Under the pieces are notes generated by a model. The model was not told the origin of the DNA. It saw only the letters and a list, made by a program, of their open reading frames with translations, and did not search any database. From contig NZ_SLUB01000003.1 of the NCBI RefSeq assembly GCF_004799755.1, forward strand, positions 1-64,000: DNA of 64,000 nucleotides, given 5' to 3'. The stretch is from Bacillus timonensis (lineage in GTDB: Bacteria > Bacillota > Bacilli > Bacillales > Bacillaceae_L). The position numbers were made by a program, and so were the translations under genes. This document shows, in pieces, positions 1-7,892 of the stretch (position 1 is the first letter of the stretch; the number at the start of each line of letters is the position of its first letter).

Positions 1-191
1 TTGATATGCGATATGAAAAGCGAAGTACTATCTTAACAACAAATGTAAATTTTAAAGCATGGGATGAAGTCTTTCAGGAACCTAAACTGGCAAATGCCAT
101 TCTAGACCGTATTTTACACCATGCGACAGTCGTGACAATGGTGGGGGATTCCTACCGCTTAAAGGATCATTTTACGATAGAAAATGAGTAA
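1..191 (+). CDS. istB: IS21-family helper ATPase IstB, C-terminal fragment
   Basis: The reading frame is open to the left window edge and stops at 191, so only about the last 62 codons are seen. The residues (RYEKRSTILTTN, then LDRILHHATVV and GDSYRLKDH) match the C-terminal part of IstB-type AAA+ ATPases, which assist the IstA transposase of IS21-family elements. The Walker motifs would lie left of the window, so whether the element is intact cannot be judged. The ATG at 6 is internal to the protein and not a start. Confidence 0.85.
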   Translation, partial: DMRYEKRSTILTTNVNFKAWDEVFQEPKLANAILDRILHHATVVTMVGDSYRLKDHFTIENE

Positions 192-238
192 TTTTGTACA
201 TCCTTAAACAAGCAAAAATGTACATATTTGTGTTGACA
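1..238 (+). mobile_element. End of an IS21-family insertion sequence
   Basis: After the istB stop come two TGTACA motifs (195-200 and 219-224) inside related sequence, then TGTTGACA ending near 238. IS21 elements carry multiple repeated subterminal sites and end in CA, which fits. The exact end and the target duplication cannot be fixed because the other end lies outside the window. The boundary at 238 is inference. Confidence 0.55.
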
Positions 239-247
239 TTTATATAC

Positions 248-550
248 GAGGGTACGATTAGACCTTATTCTTACCTTCACTCCGGCTCAGGACGGTGCTT
301 GAGGGTACGATTAGACTCTATTCTTACCTTCACTTCGGCTGTGAACCTTATACGAGGGTACGATTAGACCTTATTCTTACCTTCACTCTGGCTCAGGACG
401 GTGCTTGAGGGTACGATTAGACTCTATTCTTACCTTCACTTCGGCCATGGACATTGGGTGAGGGCACGATTAGCCTTTATTCTTACCTTCACTCCGGCCA
501 TGGACGTTGCGTGGGGGTACGATTAGCTCCTATTCTTACCTTCACTTGTA
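248..550. repeat. Six-unit 53-bp tandem repeat array
   Basis: Units start at 248, 301, 354, 407, 460 and 513, a period of exactly 53 bp. Each has a conserved core of about 38 bp (beginning GAGGGTACGATTAG and ending CTTACCTTCACT plus a few bases) followed by about 14 more variable bases. Units 1 and 3 are nearly identical over their whole length, pointing to duplication of a 106-bp dimer. The last unit is truncated. The period is not a multiple of three and no ORF spans it. From 554 to 693 I see nothing further. Confidence 0.9.
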
Positions 551-693
551 CTTTGTTCAAACAGTGATGGTAACATTATCCTTTGATTCCTCTAATAGTT
601 ATGAAAGCTTATCTTTGAGAACGAAATCACTTTGCACTTTTTCCATGTTCCAAGAAATATAGTGAAATATCTACAATCCAAAGTAAGGCAAAC

Positions 694-719
694 AAAAAAG
701 CCCCACCCCGGGACTTTTC
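694..719 (-). terminator. Terminator after racE
   Basis: On the minus strand AAAGTCCC pairs with GGGGCTTT and is followed by a T run, just after the racE stop. Confidence 0.8.
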
Positions 720-723
720 ATTC

Positions 724-1518
724 CTATAACTTTACCGATTTCACATTATAGACCGGTTTCTCAAACCAGTTGGTGGCGATTCGTTGGAAGATTTCCTTCT
801 CGCCTGTTGTGAGGAATAAGTGGCTCCTTTTCCTCGCCTTTTTGTTTAAGAGTCCACTATAGAATAATACAGTGCTGACCTCGCGCGCAGTTTCGGCTCC
901 GGAATCGATAAGCTTAATTCTATTTCCTAGATAGGCTTGGATCGTATTACGAAGTATTGGATAATGGGTACAGCCGAGAATCAAAGTGTCAATATCCTTA
1001 CCTCGTAGTGGCTCAAGTGAATCTGCGACAATTTGTTCAGCTTTTTGGCCGACAAACTCGCCTGCTTCAACTAGTGGAACAAATTGAGGGCATGCAAGGC
1101 TTTCGACACTGATTTGATTGTTGATTGATTTTAGTGCATCTTCATAAGCTCCACTTTCAATTGTGTTGACTGTTCCGATGACACCAACATAGTTATTTTT
1201 TGTAACCTTTAATGCGGTTCTTGCTCCTGGGTAGACTACGCCGATTACTGGGATGGAAAGCTCTGCTTGGATTTCATCCAAAACGAGGGCGGTTGCTGTA
1301 TTACAGGCGATAACAAGCATCTTAATTTCATGTGACAATAAATAGTTCGTCATCTCCCATGTAAACTGACGAACTTCTTCTTTAGGTCTTGGCCCATATG
1401 GACATCTTGCGTTATCACCTAGATATATGATTTCTTCATTAGGTAATTGTCTAATTATTTCCCGAGCAACGGTTAAACCGCCCACCCCAGAATCTATAAC
1501 TCCAATTGGTCTTTTCAA
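724..1518 (-). CDS. racE: Glutamate racemase
   Basis: This 264-residue protein interconverts L- and D-glutamate in the cytoplasm, supplying D-Glu for peptidoglycan. It has the normal family length. The N-terminal motif [12 protein letters not shown] and the two catalytic cysteines are present, Cys72 in ACNTATA and Cys183 in GCTHYP. The start is a TTG behind GAGGCG, 10 nt downstream of the stop of the MarR-type gene, so the two are probably cotranscribed, as in B. subtilis (ysmB-racE). A strong terminator follows. Identification is secure. Whether the symbol should be racE or murI is a naming matter. Confidence 0.95.
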   Translation of the reverse strand: MKRPIGVIDSGVGGLTVAREIIRQLPNEEIIYLGDNARCPYGPRPKEEVRQFTWEMTNYLLSHEIKMLVIACNTATALVLDEIQAELSIPVIGVVYPGARTALKVTKNNYVGVIGTVNTIESGAYEDALKSINNQISVESLACPQFVPLVEAGEFVGQKAEQIVADSLEPLRGKDIDTLILGCTHYPILRNTIQAYLGNRIKLIDSGAETAREVSTVLFYSGLLNKKARKRSHLFLTTGEKEIFQRIATNWFEKPVYNVKSVKL

Positions 1519-1528
1519 ACGTTTCGCC

Positions 1529-1987
1529 TCATTCTACTCGCATTTCTTGATGTAATTTCCTAAGACTTTTTTCTAATTGGATCACTTCTTCGTCAGAGAA
1601 GTTTTCCATGATTTCGTGCAAATAATCTTGTCTTTTTTTAATCACTTCCTCGATGATACGTTCCCCTTCTTCAAGTAAATGAATTCGAACGACACGACGA
1701 TCTTTTGGGTCTTTTACACGCATCACAAGCTCATTTTTTTCCATTCGATCAACAAGATCGGTTGTTGTGCTACAAGCTAAGTACATTTTATTTGATAATT
1801 CACCAATTGTCATATCTCCATGTTCAAGTAACCACTGAAGGGCGATAAACTGTGGTGTTGTAATGGTGAAGTTACTTAAGATTTCACGACCTTTTTGTTT
1901 AAGTAAGCCGGAAATAAAACGAAGCGATTTTTCGATATCAGCGATTACTTGGTAGTCTTTAGTATCATTGCTCCCTTGAACTGTCAT
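1529..1987 (-). CDS. ysmB: MarR-family transcriptional regulator (YsmB-like)
   Basis: A 152-residue MarR-type winged-helix protein. The DNA-binding region is recognisable from about residue 60 ([21 protein letters not shown]) to the wing motif [13 protein letters not shown] near residue 95-105, followed by a helical dimerisation tail. It starts with ATG behind AGGAGAGG. Its position directly upstream of racE and downstream of gerE matches ysmB of B. subtilis. The ligand and target genes are not evident from the sequence. No inverted repeat that would be a convincing self-operator was found at its start. Confidence 0.85.
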   Translation of the reverse strand: MTVQGSNDTKDYQVIADIEKSLRFISGLLKQKGREILSNFTITTPQFIALQWLLEHGDMTIGELSNKMYLACSTTTDLVDRMEKNELVMRVKDPKDRRVVRIHLLEEGERIIEEVIKKRQDYLHEIMENFSDEEVIQLEKSLRKLHQEMRVE

Positions 1988-2166
1988 TACATCCTCTCCT
2001 AGTAAGGTTTTTTAGTGTAAAACCAACTGCTTTCTCTCGTGTCACAGTTAGTGAAAATATATGATTCGTAAGAACTTCTTCATTTCAGGAAAAAACTATA
2101 TTATTCTTATTTTCTACTTTTTTCGCGCAAAAAGCAAGTTCAAGTATATCGAAATATGTAGTTGTT

Positions 2167-2213
2167 GCCTAAATAAGTAACCGGCTACCTTACATGTGTA
2201 AAGTGTAGCCGGT
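2167..2213 (-). terminator. Terminator after gerE
   Basis: ACCGGCTAC (2180-2188) and GTAGCCGGT (2205-2213) form a perfect 9-bp stem with an inner TACA/TGTA pairing. It lies immediately after the gerE stop, but the T tract beyond it is weak. Confidence 0.7.
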
Positions 2214-2218
2214 AATAC

Positions 2219-2443
2219 TTAAAGTTCAAGTTCTCCCATACGAAGGAGCTCTACAACTGCTTGAGAACGCCCCTTTACTCCCAGCTTCTGCATCGCATTC
2301 GAAATGTGGTTACGAACTGTTTTTTCGCTAATGAATAGTTCACTTGCGATATCTTTCGTTGTTTTATCTTGAACTAGTAATTCAAAAACTTCTCTCTCTC
2401 TTTTTGTTAGTAGCGGTTTTGGTTGAAACTCTTTCTCCTTCAA
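2219..2443 (-). CDS. gerE: Spore germination transcription factor GerE
   Basis: A 74-residue protein that is essentially one LuxR-type helix-turn-helix domain (LTKREREVFELL, then ISEKTVRNHISNAMQKLG). GerE is the last regulator of the mother-cell sporulation cascade, acting on sigma-K-dependent coat genes. Length and position (between ysmB and ysmA) match B. subtilis. The start is a TTG with AAGGAGGG nine bases upstream. A sigma-K-type promoter lies upstream (2508-2537), in agreement with its known control. The gene is a strong sign that the organism forms spores. Confidence 0.95.
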   Translation of the reverse strand: MKEKEFQPKPLLTKREREVFELLVQDKTTKDIASELFISEKTVRNHISNAMQKLGVKGRSQAVVELLRMGELEL

Positions 2444-2507
2444 GTATTGTAACCCTCCTTGCTAAGGTTCGAGCTGAACTACTGGATGGGTATATATTTA
2501 GTCACAA

Positions 2508-2537
2508 TATAGTATGAGAAGGAGAGTATTGCTGTGA
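2508..2537 (-). promoter_or_regulatory. Sigma-K-type promoter of gerE
   Basis: On the minus strand the -10 is CATACTATA (2508-2516), matching the sigma-K consensus CATANNNTA. An AC dinucleotide of the -35 lies 17 bases upstream (2534-2535). It sits about 60 nt before the gerE start codon. Confidence 0.7.
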
Positions 2538-2609
2538 CTGTTAAAAGGTTGATATGTAGACATTTTCGCGTCCATTTTTTAATGCCTTGGTATATTCGTT
2601 CTACTTAGC

Positions 2610-3074
2610 TCATACAATATAGGTTAGGTGCTTTTTTAACATATGTTTCATCTCATCAGACCATGGTTCCCCTTTTCCTGTTCGCTTAGACATTTGAACT
2701 AATGTACTCCTACCGACGAAACAAATGGATCCTTCTTTGTCCTTTGCCATATAATGAATATCCATTGAGGAATTGCCAAGCTGATTTATTTTGACGAATA
2801 ACTTAAGCTGTTCTCCAAAAAAGACTTGTTTCAAATAGTCACATTGTTGGCTTGCAACTACGGGGATTGCTTCACTGGATTTGTCGGTCCATTTTTGCAT
2901 AAACCCAATTTTATTAAAATATTGAATTCTTGCTTCCTCAAAATAAGTAAAGGGTACAGTGTTATTTAAATGTCCAAACATATCTGTTTCGGAAAAGCGG
3001 ACTTGAATCGGTTGAAAAAAATCAAATGCATTCTCCCATGTCTCAATATCATCGATATACGTAATATGTTTCAT
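2610..3074 (-). CDS. ysmA: Hotdog-fold acyl-CoA thioesterase (YsmA-like)
   Basis: A 154-residue 4HBT/FabZ-type hotdog protein. The N-terminal stretch RFSETDMFGHLNN followed by YFEEAR is the 4-hydroxybenzoyl-CoA thioesterase signature, with an Asp-containing loop ahead of the long helix. The family hydrolyses acyl-CoA or acyl-ACP thioesters in the cytoplasm. The substrate cannot be read from the sequence. The ATG start has a purine-rich GGGAG upstream. The neighbours (gerE on one side, sdhB on the other) match ysmA of B. subtilis. Two palindromes lie in its upstream region (3103-3119 and 3165-3186). Confidence 0.85.
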   Translation of the reverse strand: MKHITYIDDIETWENAFDFFQPIQVRFSETDMFGHLNNTVPFTYFEEARIQYFNKIGFMQKWTDKSSEAIPVVASQQCDYLKQVFFGEQLKLFVKINQLGNSSMDIHYMAKDKEGSICFVGRSTLVQMSKRTGKGEPWSDEMKHMLKKHLTYIV

Positions 3075-3102
3075 TCCAATAGCTCCCTTACATAAGATTA
3101 TT

Positions 3103-3119
3103 CACTTTACAGTAAAGTG
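3103..3119. repeat. 17-bp palindrome in the ysmA leader
   Basis: CACTTTAC and GTAAAGTG around a single central A form a perfect dyad about 30 bp upstream of the ysmA start. It may be an operator or an mRNA hairpin. Confidence 0.6.
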
Positions 3120-3164
3120 GTGCCTTCTTCTAATGGAAAAGAAGGAATTTTTGAGGTTTCTATA

Positions 3165-3186
3165 AGTTGTCACCATGGTGACAACT
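3165..3186. repeat. 22-bp perfect palindrome between sdhB and ysmA
   Basis: The core GTTGTCACCATGGTGACAAC is a perfect palindrome, extended by one A/T pair on each side. It lies upstream of ysmA and downstream of the sdhB terminator. It has no T tract, so it is more like an operator than a terminator. Confidence 0.7.
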
Positions 3187-3193
3187 CTTTTCG

Positions 3194-3231
3194 TAAAAAA
3201 GCACTCCTCCATTTACATGAAGGAGTGCTTT
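3194..3231 (-). terminator. Terminator of the sdhCAB operon
   Basis: An 11-bp stem AAAGCACTCCT (3198-3208) with AGGAGTGCTTT (3221-3231), followed on the minus strand by a run of T, directly after the sdhB stop. Confidence 0.85.
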
Positions 3232-3241
3232 CGTATTTCTA

Positions 3242-4000
3242 TTAGACTTGGTCACTACCAAACATATTTCTGAATGCTTGGATAGATGTATCTCTGTTTA
3301 GAGCAGCAATAGATGTAGTAAGTGGAATACCTTTTGGACAAGACTGCACACAGTTTTGTGAGTTACCACAGTTTGCAAGACCACCATCGCCCATTATCGC
3401 TTCTAAGCGTTCACTCTTATTCATTGCACCTGTTGGGTGAGCATTAAATAAACGAACTTGAGATAATGGAGCTGGTCCGATGAAATCAGACTTGCTGTTA
3501 ACGTTCGGACAGGCTTCTAAACATACACCACATGTCATACATTTTGATAATTCATATGCCCATTGACGTTTCTTCTCTGGCATACGAGGACCAGGACCCA
3601 AATCATAAGTTCCATCAATTGGAATCCAAGCTTTTACTTTTTTCAATGAATCAAACATTCTACTACGGTCAATTTGCAAGTCACGTACAATAGGGAATGT
3701 CTTCATTGGCTCAAGTTTAATTGGTTGTTCAAGTTGGTCAATAAGGGCTGAACAAGATTGACGAGGTTTACCATTAATAACCATTGAACAAGCACCGCAA
3801 ACCTCTTCTAAACAGTTCATATCCCAGGTAATTGGGGCTACTTTATTTCCATTAAGATCTACCGGATTACGACGAAATTCCATTAAAGCGGAAATAACAT
3901 TCATATTCTTACGGTATGGAACCTTAAATTTTAATACATATGGTTCAGAGTCTGGAGTATCCTGACGAGTTACATGAAATTCAACTGTTTTTTCACTCAT
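3242..4000 (-). CDS. sdhB: Succinate dehydrogenase iron-sulfur subunit
   Basis: SdhB carries electrons from the flavoprotein SdhA to the membrane cytochrome b558 in complex II. Cysteines for the [2Fe-2S] cluster are in CLEEVCGACSMV plus a later SC, and those for the [4Fe-4S] and [3Fe-4S] centres are in CMTCGVCLEACP and the downstream NCGNSQNCVQSCPKG region. I choose the ATG at 4000 (protein begins MSEKTVEF, about 252 residues) because GGAGGAAAA lies just upstream. A longer frame to 4048 would overlap sdhA and has no better site. It is the last gene of sdhCAB. Confidence 0.95.
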   Translation of the reverse strand: MSEKTVEFHVTRQDTPDSEPYVLKFKVPYRKNMNVISALMEFRRNPVDLNGNKVAPITWDMNCLEEVCGACSMVINGKPRQSCSALIDQLEQPIKLEPMKTFPIVRDLQIDRSRMFDSLKKVKAWIPIDGTYDLGPGPRMPEKKRQWAYELSKCMTCGVCLEACPNVNSKSDFIGPAPLSQVRLFNAHPTGAMNKSERLEAIMGDGGLANCGNSQNCVQSCPKGIPLTTSIAALNRDTSIQAFRNMFGSDQV

Positions 4001-4001
4001 C

Positions 4002-5762
4002 TTAATTTTCCTCCTTCTTCTTTGTATAGTCACGTTTACGTGGTGCAATTAATGAAGTATCTACTTCTTCATAATGGAATGCAGGCGCAGAATCCTTCCC
4101 AGTAAATTTAGCCATTGTTGTTTTTAAGAAATCCTCGTCATTACGATCAGGGAAATCAGGTTTGTAGTGTGCTCCACGGCTTTCATTACGGTTATAAGCA
4201 CCAATTGTAATTACACGTGCTAGCTGAAGCATATTTTGTAATTGACGAGTAAATGTCGCACCTTGGTTACTCCATTTAGACGTGTCATTGATATTAATGT
4301 TTTTGTAACGTTCTAAAAGTTCTTGAATCTTTTCGTCTGTCTTTAAGAGCTTGTCATTGTATCGAACAACGGTTACGTTATCTGTCATCCATTCACCAAG
4401 TTCTTTGTGAAGGATGTATGCATTTTCCGTACCATCCATTGACATAATGTTATCCCATTTTTCTTGCTCTTGTTTTACGTGGCTATCGAATACAGATGAA
4501 GATATAGAATCAGTACCTTTTTTAAGTCCATTGATGTAATGAACTGCATTTGGACCTGCAACCATTCCACCGTAAATAGCTGATAATAGCGAGTTGGCAC
4601 CTAATCGATTTGCACCGTGCTGTGAAAAATCACATTCTCCTGCTGCAAATAAACCAGGAATGTTTGTTTGTTGGTGATCATCAACCCATAATCCACCCAT
4701 TGAGTAGTGGACAGCTGGGAAGATTTTCATTGGAACTTTACGTGGATCATCACCCATGAATTTTTCATAGATTTCAATAATTCCACCTAATTTAATATCA
4801 AGTTCCTTTGGATCTTTATGTGATAGATCTAGATAAACCATGTTTTCACCGTTGATACCTAGCTTCATATCTACACATACATGGAAGATTTCACGTGTTG
4901 CAATATCACGTGGAACTAAGTTTCCGTATGCAGGATATTTTTCTTCTAAGAAGTACCAAGGTTTACCATCTTTGTATGTCCATACGCGTCCACCTTCACC
5001 ACGAGCAGATTCACTCATTAGGCGAAGTTTGTCATCTCCAGGAATTGCAGTTGGGTGAATTTGAATGAACTCACCGTTTGCATAATATGCACCTTGTTGG
5101 TACACAATAGATGCAGCAGAACCAGTGTTAATAACTGAGTTAGTTGTCTTACCAAAGATGATTCCAGGTCCACCCGAAGCCATGATAACAGCATCTGCAG
5201 GGAAAGATTGAATCTCCATAGAGTGAAGGTTCTGTGCTACGATACCACGACAAACTCCTTCATCATCTTGAATGATTCCTAGGAATTCCCATCCTTCATA
5301 CTTGGTAACAAGCCCTGCTACTTCATGACGGCGAACTTGCTCATCTAATGCATAAAGCAATTGTTGACCAGTAGTTGCACCAGCAAATGCAGTACGATGG
5401 TGTTGAGTACCACCAAATCGACGGAAATCAAGTAAACCTTCTGGTGTACGGTTAAACATAACTCCCATACGGTCCATTAAGTGAATAATTCCAGGAGCTG
5501 CCTCACACATTGCCTTAACTGGCTTTTGGTTAGCGAGGAAATCTCCACCATATACTGTATCATCGAAGTGGATCCAAGGAGAATCCCCTTCACCTTTTGT
5601 ATTAACCGCACCGTTAATCCCACCTTGTGCACAAACAGAGTGAGAACGTTTTACCGGTACGAGTGAAAATAAATCAACTTGTGTTCCTTCTTCCGCGGCC
5701 TTGATGGTAGCCATTAGCCCAGCTAATCCACCACCAACTACGATAATCTTTCCTTGACTCAA
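4002..5762 (-). CDS. sdhA: Succinate dehydrogenase flavoprotein subunit
   Basis: A 586-residue flavoprotein that oxidises succinate to fumarate at the inner face of the membrane. The FAD-binding Rossmann motif (GGGLAGLMAT) is at the N-terminus, the covalent-FAD histidine region is in SHSVCAQGGINGA, and the active-site segments QIHPTAIPG and SESARGEGG are present. Length matches the Bacillus family. It lies between sdhC and sdhB, ending one base before the sdhB start, in the usual C-A-B order of Gram-positive complex II, which uses menaquinone. Confidence 0.97.
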   Translation of the reverse strand: MSQGKIIVVGGGLAGLMATIKAAEEGTQVDLFSLVPVKRSHSVCAQGGINGAVNTKGEGDSPWIHFDDTVYGGDFLANQKPVKAMCEAAPGIIHLMDRMGVMFNRTPEGLLDFRRFGGTQHHRTAFAGATTGQQLLYALDEQVRRHEVAGLVTKYEGWEFLGIIQDDEGVCRGIVAQNLHSMEIQSFPADAVIMASGGPGIIFGKTTNSVINTGSAASIVYQQGAYYANGEFIQIHPTAIPGDDKLRLMSESARGEGGRVWTYKDGKPWYFLEEKYPAYGNLVPRDIATREIFHVCVDMKLGINGENMVYLDLSHKDPKELDIKLGGIIEIYEKFMGDDPRKVPMKIFPAVHYSMGGLWVDDHQQTNIPGLFAAGECDFSQHGANRLGANSLLSAIYGGMVAGPNAVHYINGLKKGTDSISSSVFDSHVKQEQEKWDNIMSMDGTENAYILHKELGEWMTDNVTVVRYNDKLLKTDEKIQELLERYKNININDTSKWSNQGATFTRQLQNMLQLARVITIGAYNRNESRGAHYKPDFPDRNDEDFLKTTMAKFTGKDSAPAFHYEEVDTSLIAPRKRDYTKKKEEN

Positions 5763-5833
5763 AGTAACTCACTCCCAATAAAGAGATCGTTCAACTTGTA
5801 TATGTAACCGTGAACGTTCAAATATTTAAATTC

Positions 5834-6442
5834 TTAAACGAAAGCTAAGATTGTTGATACACCTACGTAAGATAATGCAATAAAAATAATGACTGTAACA
5901 TATGTTGCAATTTGTTGAGAGCGAGGAGTTATTGTAAGCCCCCAACTTACAGCAAATGACCATAAGCCATTTGAGAAATGGAAAATTGTTGAGATTACAC
6001 CAACAAGATAGAAAATAAGCATTGCTGGTGAACTTAAGATCTCTTCCATCATTTGAAAGTTAACTTCTGCTCCAAAAGCTGCTTGAATACGTGTTTCCCA
6101 TACATGCCATGCTACAAAAATTAGAGTAATGATTCCTGTTATTCGTTGCAGGAAGAACATCCAGTTACGGAAGAAACCGTATCTACTCACATTGTTCTTT
6201 GCGGTAAAGGCAATATAGAGACCGTAAATCGCATGGAATATTAATGGTAGATAAATAATAACTACCTCTAGAAAGATTCTAAATGGAAGATTTCCCATAA
6301 AACCAGCAGCACTGTTAAATGCTTCTTCTCCTCTTGTCGCAAAATTATTCGCTGTTAAGTGTACCAATAAGAATACCCCTACAGGAATCACACCTAATAA
6401 CGAATGGATCCTGCGATTAAAAAACTCACGATTACCTGCCAT
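5834..6442 (-). CDS. sdhC: Succinate dehydrogenase cytochrome b558 subunit
   Basis: A 202-residue integral membrane protein with five hydrophobic segments (around residues 15-32, 55-76, 92-112, 135-155 and 178-200). It anchors SdhAB and binds two haems. Conserved histidines lie in the membrane segments (RRIHSLLG, LVHLTANN, IFHAIYG, AWHVWE, IFHFSNG), as expected for the dihaem Bacillus type. It is first in the operon. The start ATG is preceded by a run of seven G that is the likely ribosome-binding site, and by a leader of nearly 200 nt. Confidence 0.95.
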   Translation of the reverse strand: MAGNREFFNRRIHSLLGVIPVGVFLLVHLTANNFATRGEEAFNSAAGFMGNLPFRIFLEVVIIYLPLIFHAIYGLYIAFTAKNNVSRYGFFRNWMFFLQRITGIITLIFVAWHVWETRIQAAFGAEVNFQMMEEILSSPAMLIFYLVGVISTIFHFSNGLWSFAVSWGLTITPRSQQIATYVTVIIFIALSYVGVSTILAFV

Positions 6443-6642
6443 ACTTTAATTTACCCCCCCTTAATAATAAACCGTACCTTTTGGTACTTCATTTTCATTC
6501 CTCATCCTGCAAAATTATATAAAAGGACGAATTAAAAACTGACAATTGAAAACCTTTGCAGGAAACTACAAAATACTTTTTTCATAGATAAAAAAACAAA
6601 TGTAGCCGCAATTTTCTTTTATCAGTATAATGTAACAAATTC

Positions 6643-6671
6643 ATTTTACTCCCATAAAGCAAGAGCGTCAA
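6643..6671 (-). promoter_or_regulatory. Sigma-A promoter of sdhCAB
   Basis: TTGACG (6666-6671) and TAAAAT (6643-6648) on the minus strand, with a 17-bp spacer. The leader that follows contains a small GTACC/GGTAC hairpin (about 6473-6486) and a G-rich Shine-Dalgarno. In B. subtilis this leader is a target of the C-rich sRNA FsrA. The G7 run would suit such pairing, but that is inference. Confidence 0.6.
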
Positions 6672-6805
6672 GGAAACACGTCCACAATTTATTCATGAAT
6701 CTGATAATATTTTGACACTTTTATTTGGCCTAACCTGTCGTACAAATCCATTTCATATGACAAAAAGAAACAAAAAAATTCATGTGTTTCTTATCTCCGA
6801 TAGTT

Positions 6806-6811
6806 TATAAT
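6806..6811 (+). promoter_or_regulatory. Likely -10 of the yslB promoter
   Basis: A perfect TATAAT 32 bases ahead of the GTG start of yslB. The -35 is poor (TGTGTT). Transcription would begin near 6818, which makes the upstream ATG at 6817 unusable and supports the GTG start at 6838. Confidence 0.45.
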
Positions 6812-6837
6812 AATGAATGGAGAAAGAGGGGAATGCA

Positions 6838-7293
6838 GTGAAGAACATGAACATCAATGAACAAAATGTAAACCTAAGCGAACAGACTGTTTCTGTTTTT
6901 GGATATGAACTCATACGTGAAATTTTAATTCCTGACCTATTAGGAAAAGAAACTCCACAGATTTTATACTGGGCTGGAAAAAATCTTGCCCGCAGATTCC
7001 CCTTACCAACGATTGAAGAAATTATTGCGTTTTTTCATGATGCTGGATGGGGAGACCTTAAAGTAGAGCGTTCAGATAAGAACTCCATTGAATTTCATTT
7101 GGATGGTTCCATCGTTTCATCTCGTTTTAAACGTAAGGATATTTGTACCTTCCAACTTGAATCTGGTTTTCTTGCTCAACAAATTCAACAACAGAAAAAT
7201 CGGATCACCGAAAGCTTTGAACAACAAAAAAGGCGAGCTCAAAGTATCATCTTTACGGTAAAGTGGGACCAGAAAGATATTACCGAAGATTAA
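6838..7293 (+). CDS. yslB: YslB-like conserved protein (DUF2507)
   Basis: A protein of about 151 residues of the YslB/DUF2507 family, found in Bacillus between the sdh operon and lysC. The function is not established. Conserved features visible are YELIREILIPDLLG, YWAGKNLARRFPL and the C-terminal TVKWDQKD. I choose the GTG at 6838, which has GAGGGG six bases upstream. An ATG at 6817 lies in that ribosome-binding site and almost on top of the -10 element. It is one of the few plus-strand genes here and is followed by its own terminator. Confidence 0.8.
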   Translation: MKNMNINEQNVNLSEQTVSVFGYELIREILIPDLLGKETPQILYWAGKNLARRFPLPTIEEIIAFFHDAGWGDLKVERSDKNSIEFHLDGSIVSSRFKRKDICTFQLESGFLAQQIQQQKNRITESFEQQKRRAQSIIFTVKWDQKDITED

Positions 7294-7296
7294 TTC

Positions 7297-7321
7297 CTGC
7301 ACATTTTGTGCAGTTTTTTTA
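7297..7321 (+). terminator. Terminator after yslB
   Basis: CTGCACA (7297-7303) and TGTGCAG (7307-7313) form a 7-bp stem followed by seven or more T. Confidence 0.85.
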
Positions 7322-7382
7322 TATACAAAAGGGGCGCCCAAAAGCTAATAAACACCTTTGAACGACCCTGTTTGAAATTAAA

Positions 7383-7892
7383 TTATAGTCTCACTTTTGC
7401 TTTTTCTTCTTCAACTGCAGCTAAATTAAATGAATCATGTAAAGCTTCAACCGCACACACCATACTTGCTTGATCGACAACAGTAGAGACTTTAATTTCG
7501 GATGTACTTACCATTTTAACTTCAATGTTTTCTTGTGCAAGTACCTGGAACATATCAGCTGCAACCCCTGGATTTGAAACCATTCCAGAGCCAACAATCG
7601 ATACCTTCGCTAACCCATCTTCATGTTGGATGCTTTCATATTTTAATAAATCTTTATTATTTTCTAAAACAGCTAATGTATCGCGTAAATCTTGAGTTTT
7701 TACTGAAAATGAAATATTTGTATGATTCTCATCTGTCTGGTTTTGAATGATGATATCTACGTTTAGACCATTCTTTGCAAGTGTACCAAAGATGGTTGAA
7801 AGTGTGTGTAATTCATTTGGTAATCCAGAAACGGTTACCCTTGTTATTTGGTCTTCAAAAGCAATTCCCCTAACAACTAGATTCTTTTCCAT
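7383..7892 (-). CDS. Aspartokinase II beta subunit from an internal start
   Basis: Inside lysC, codon 246 is an ATG (7890-7892) with a perfect AGGAGG (plus-strand 7901-7906) eight bases upstream. Starting here gives a protein of about 169 residues made of the two ACT domains. In B. subtilis aspartokinase II is an alpha2-beta2 enzyme whose beta chain arises from just such an in-phase start. The strong site inside a coding region is what the sequence shows. The subunit role is carried over from that family. Confidence 0.7.
   Translation of the reverse strand: MEKNLVVRGIAFEDQITRVTVSGLPNELHTLSTIFGTLAKNGLNVDIIIQNQTDENHTNISFSVKTQDLRDTLAVLENNKDLLKYESIQHEDGLAKVSIVGSGMVSNPGVAADMFQVLAQENIEVKMVSTSEIKVSTVVDQASMVCAVEALHDSFNLAAVEEEKAKVRL

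Noticed and set aside
248-550. CRISPR array
   Set aside because: The units are exactly 53 bp with only about 14 variable bases, and even these are similar between units. There are no spacers of normal length and no cas genes.
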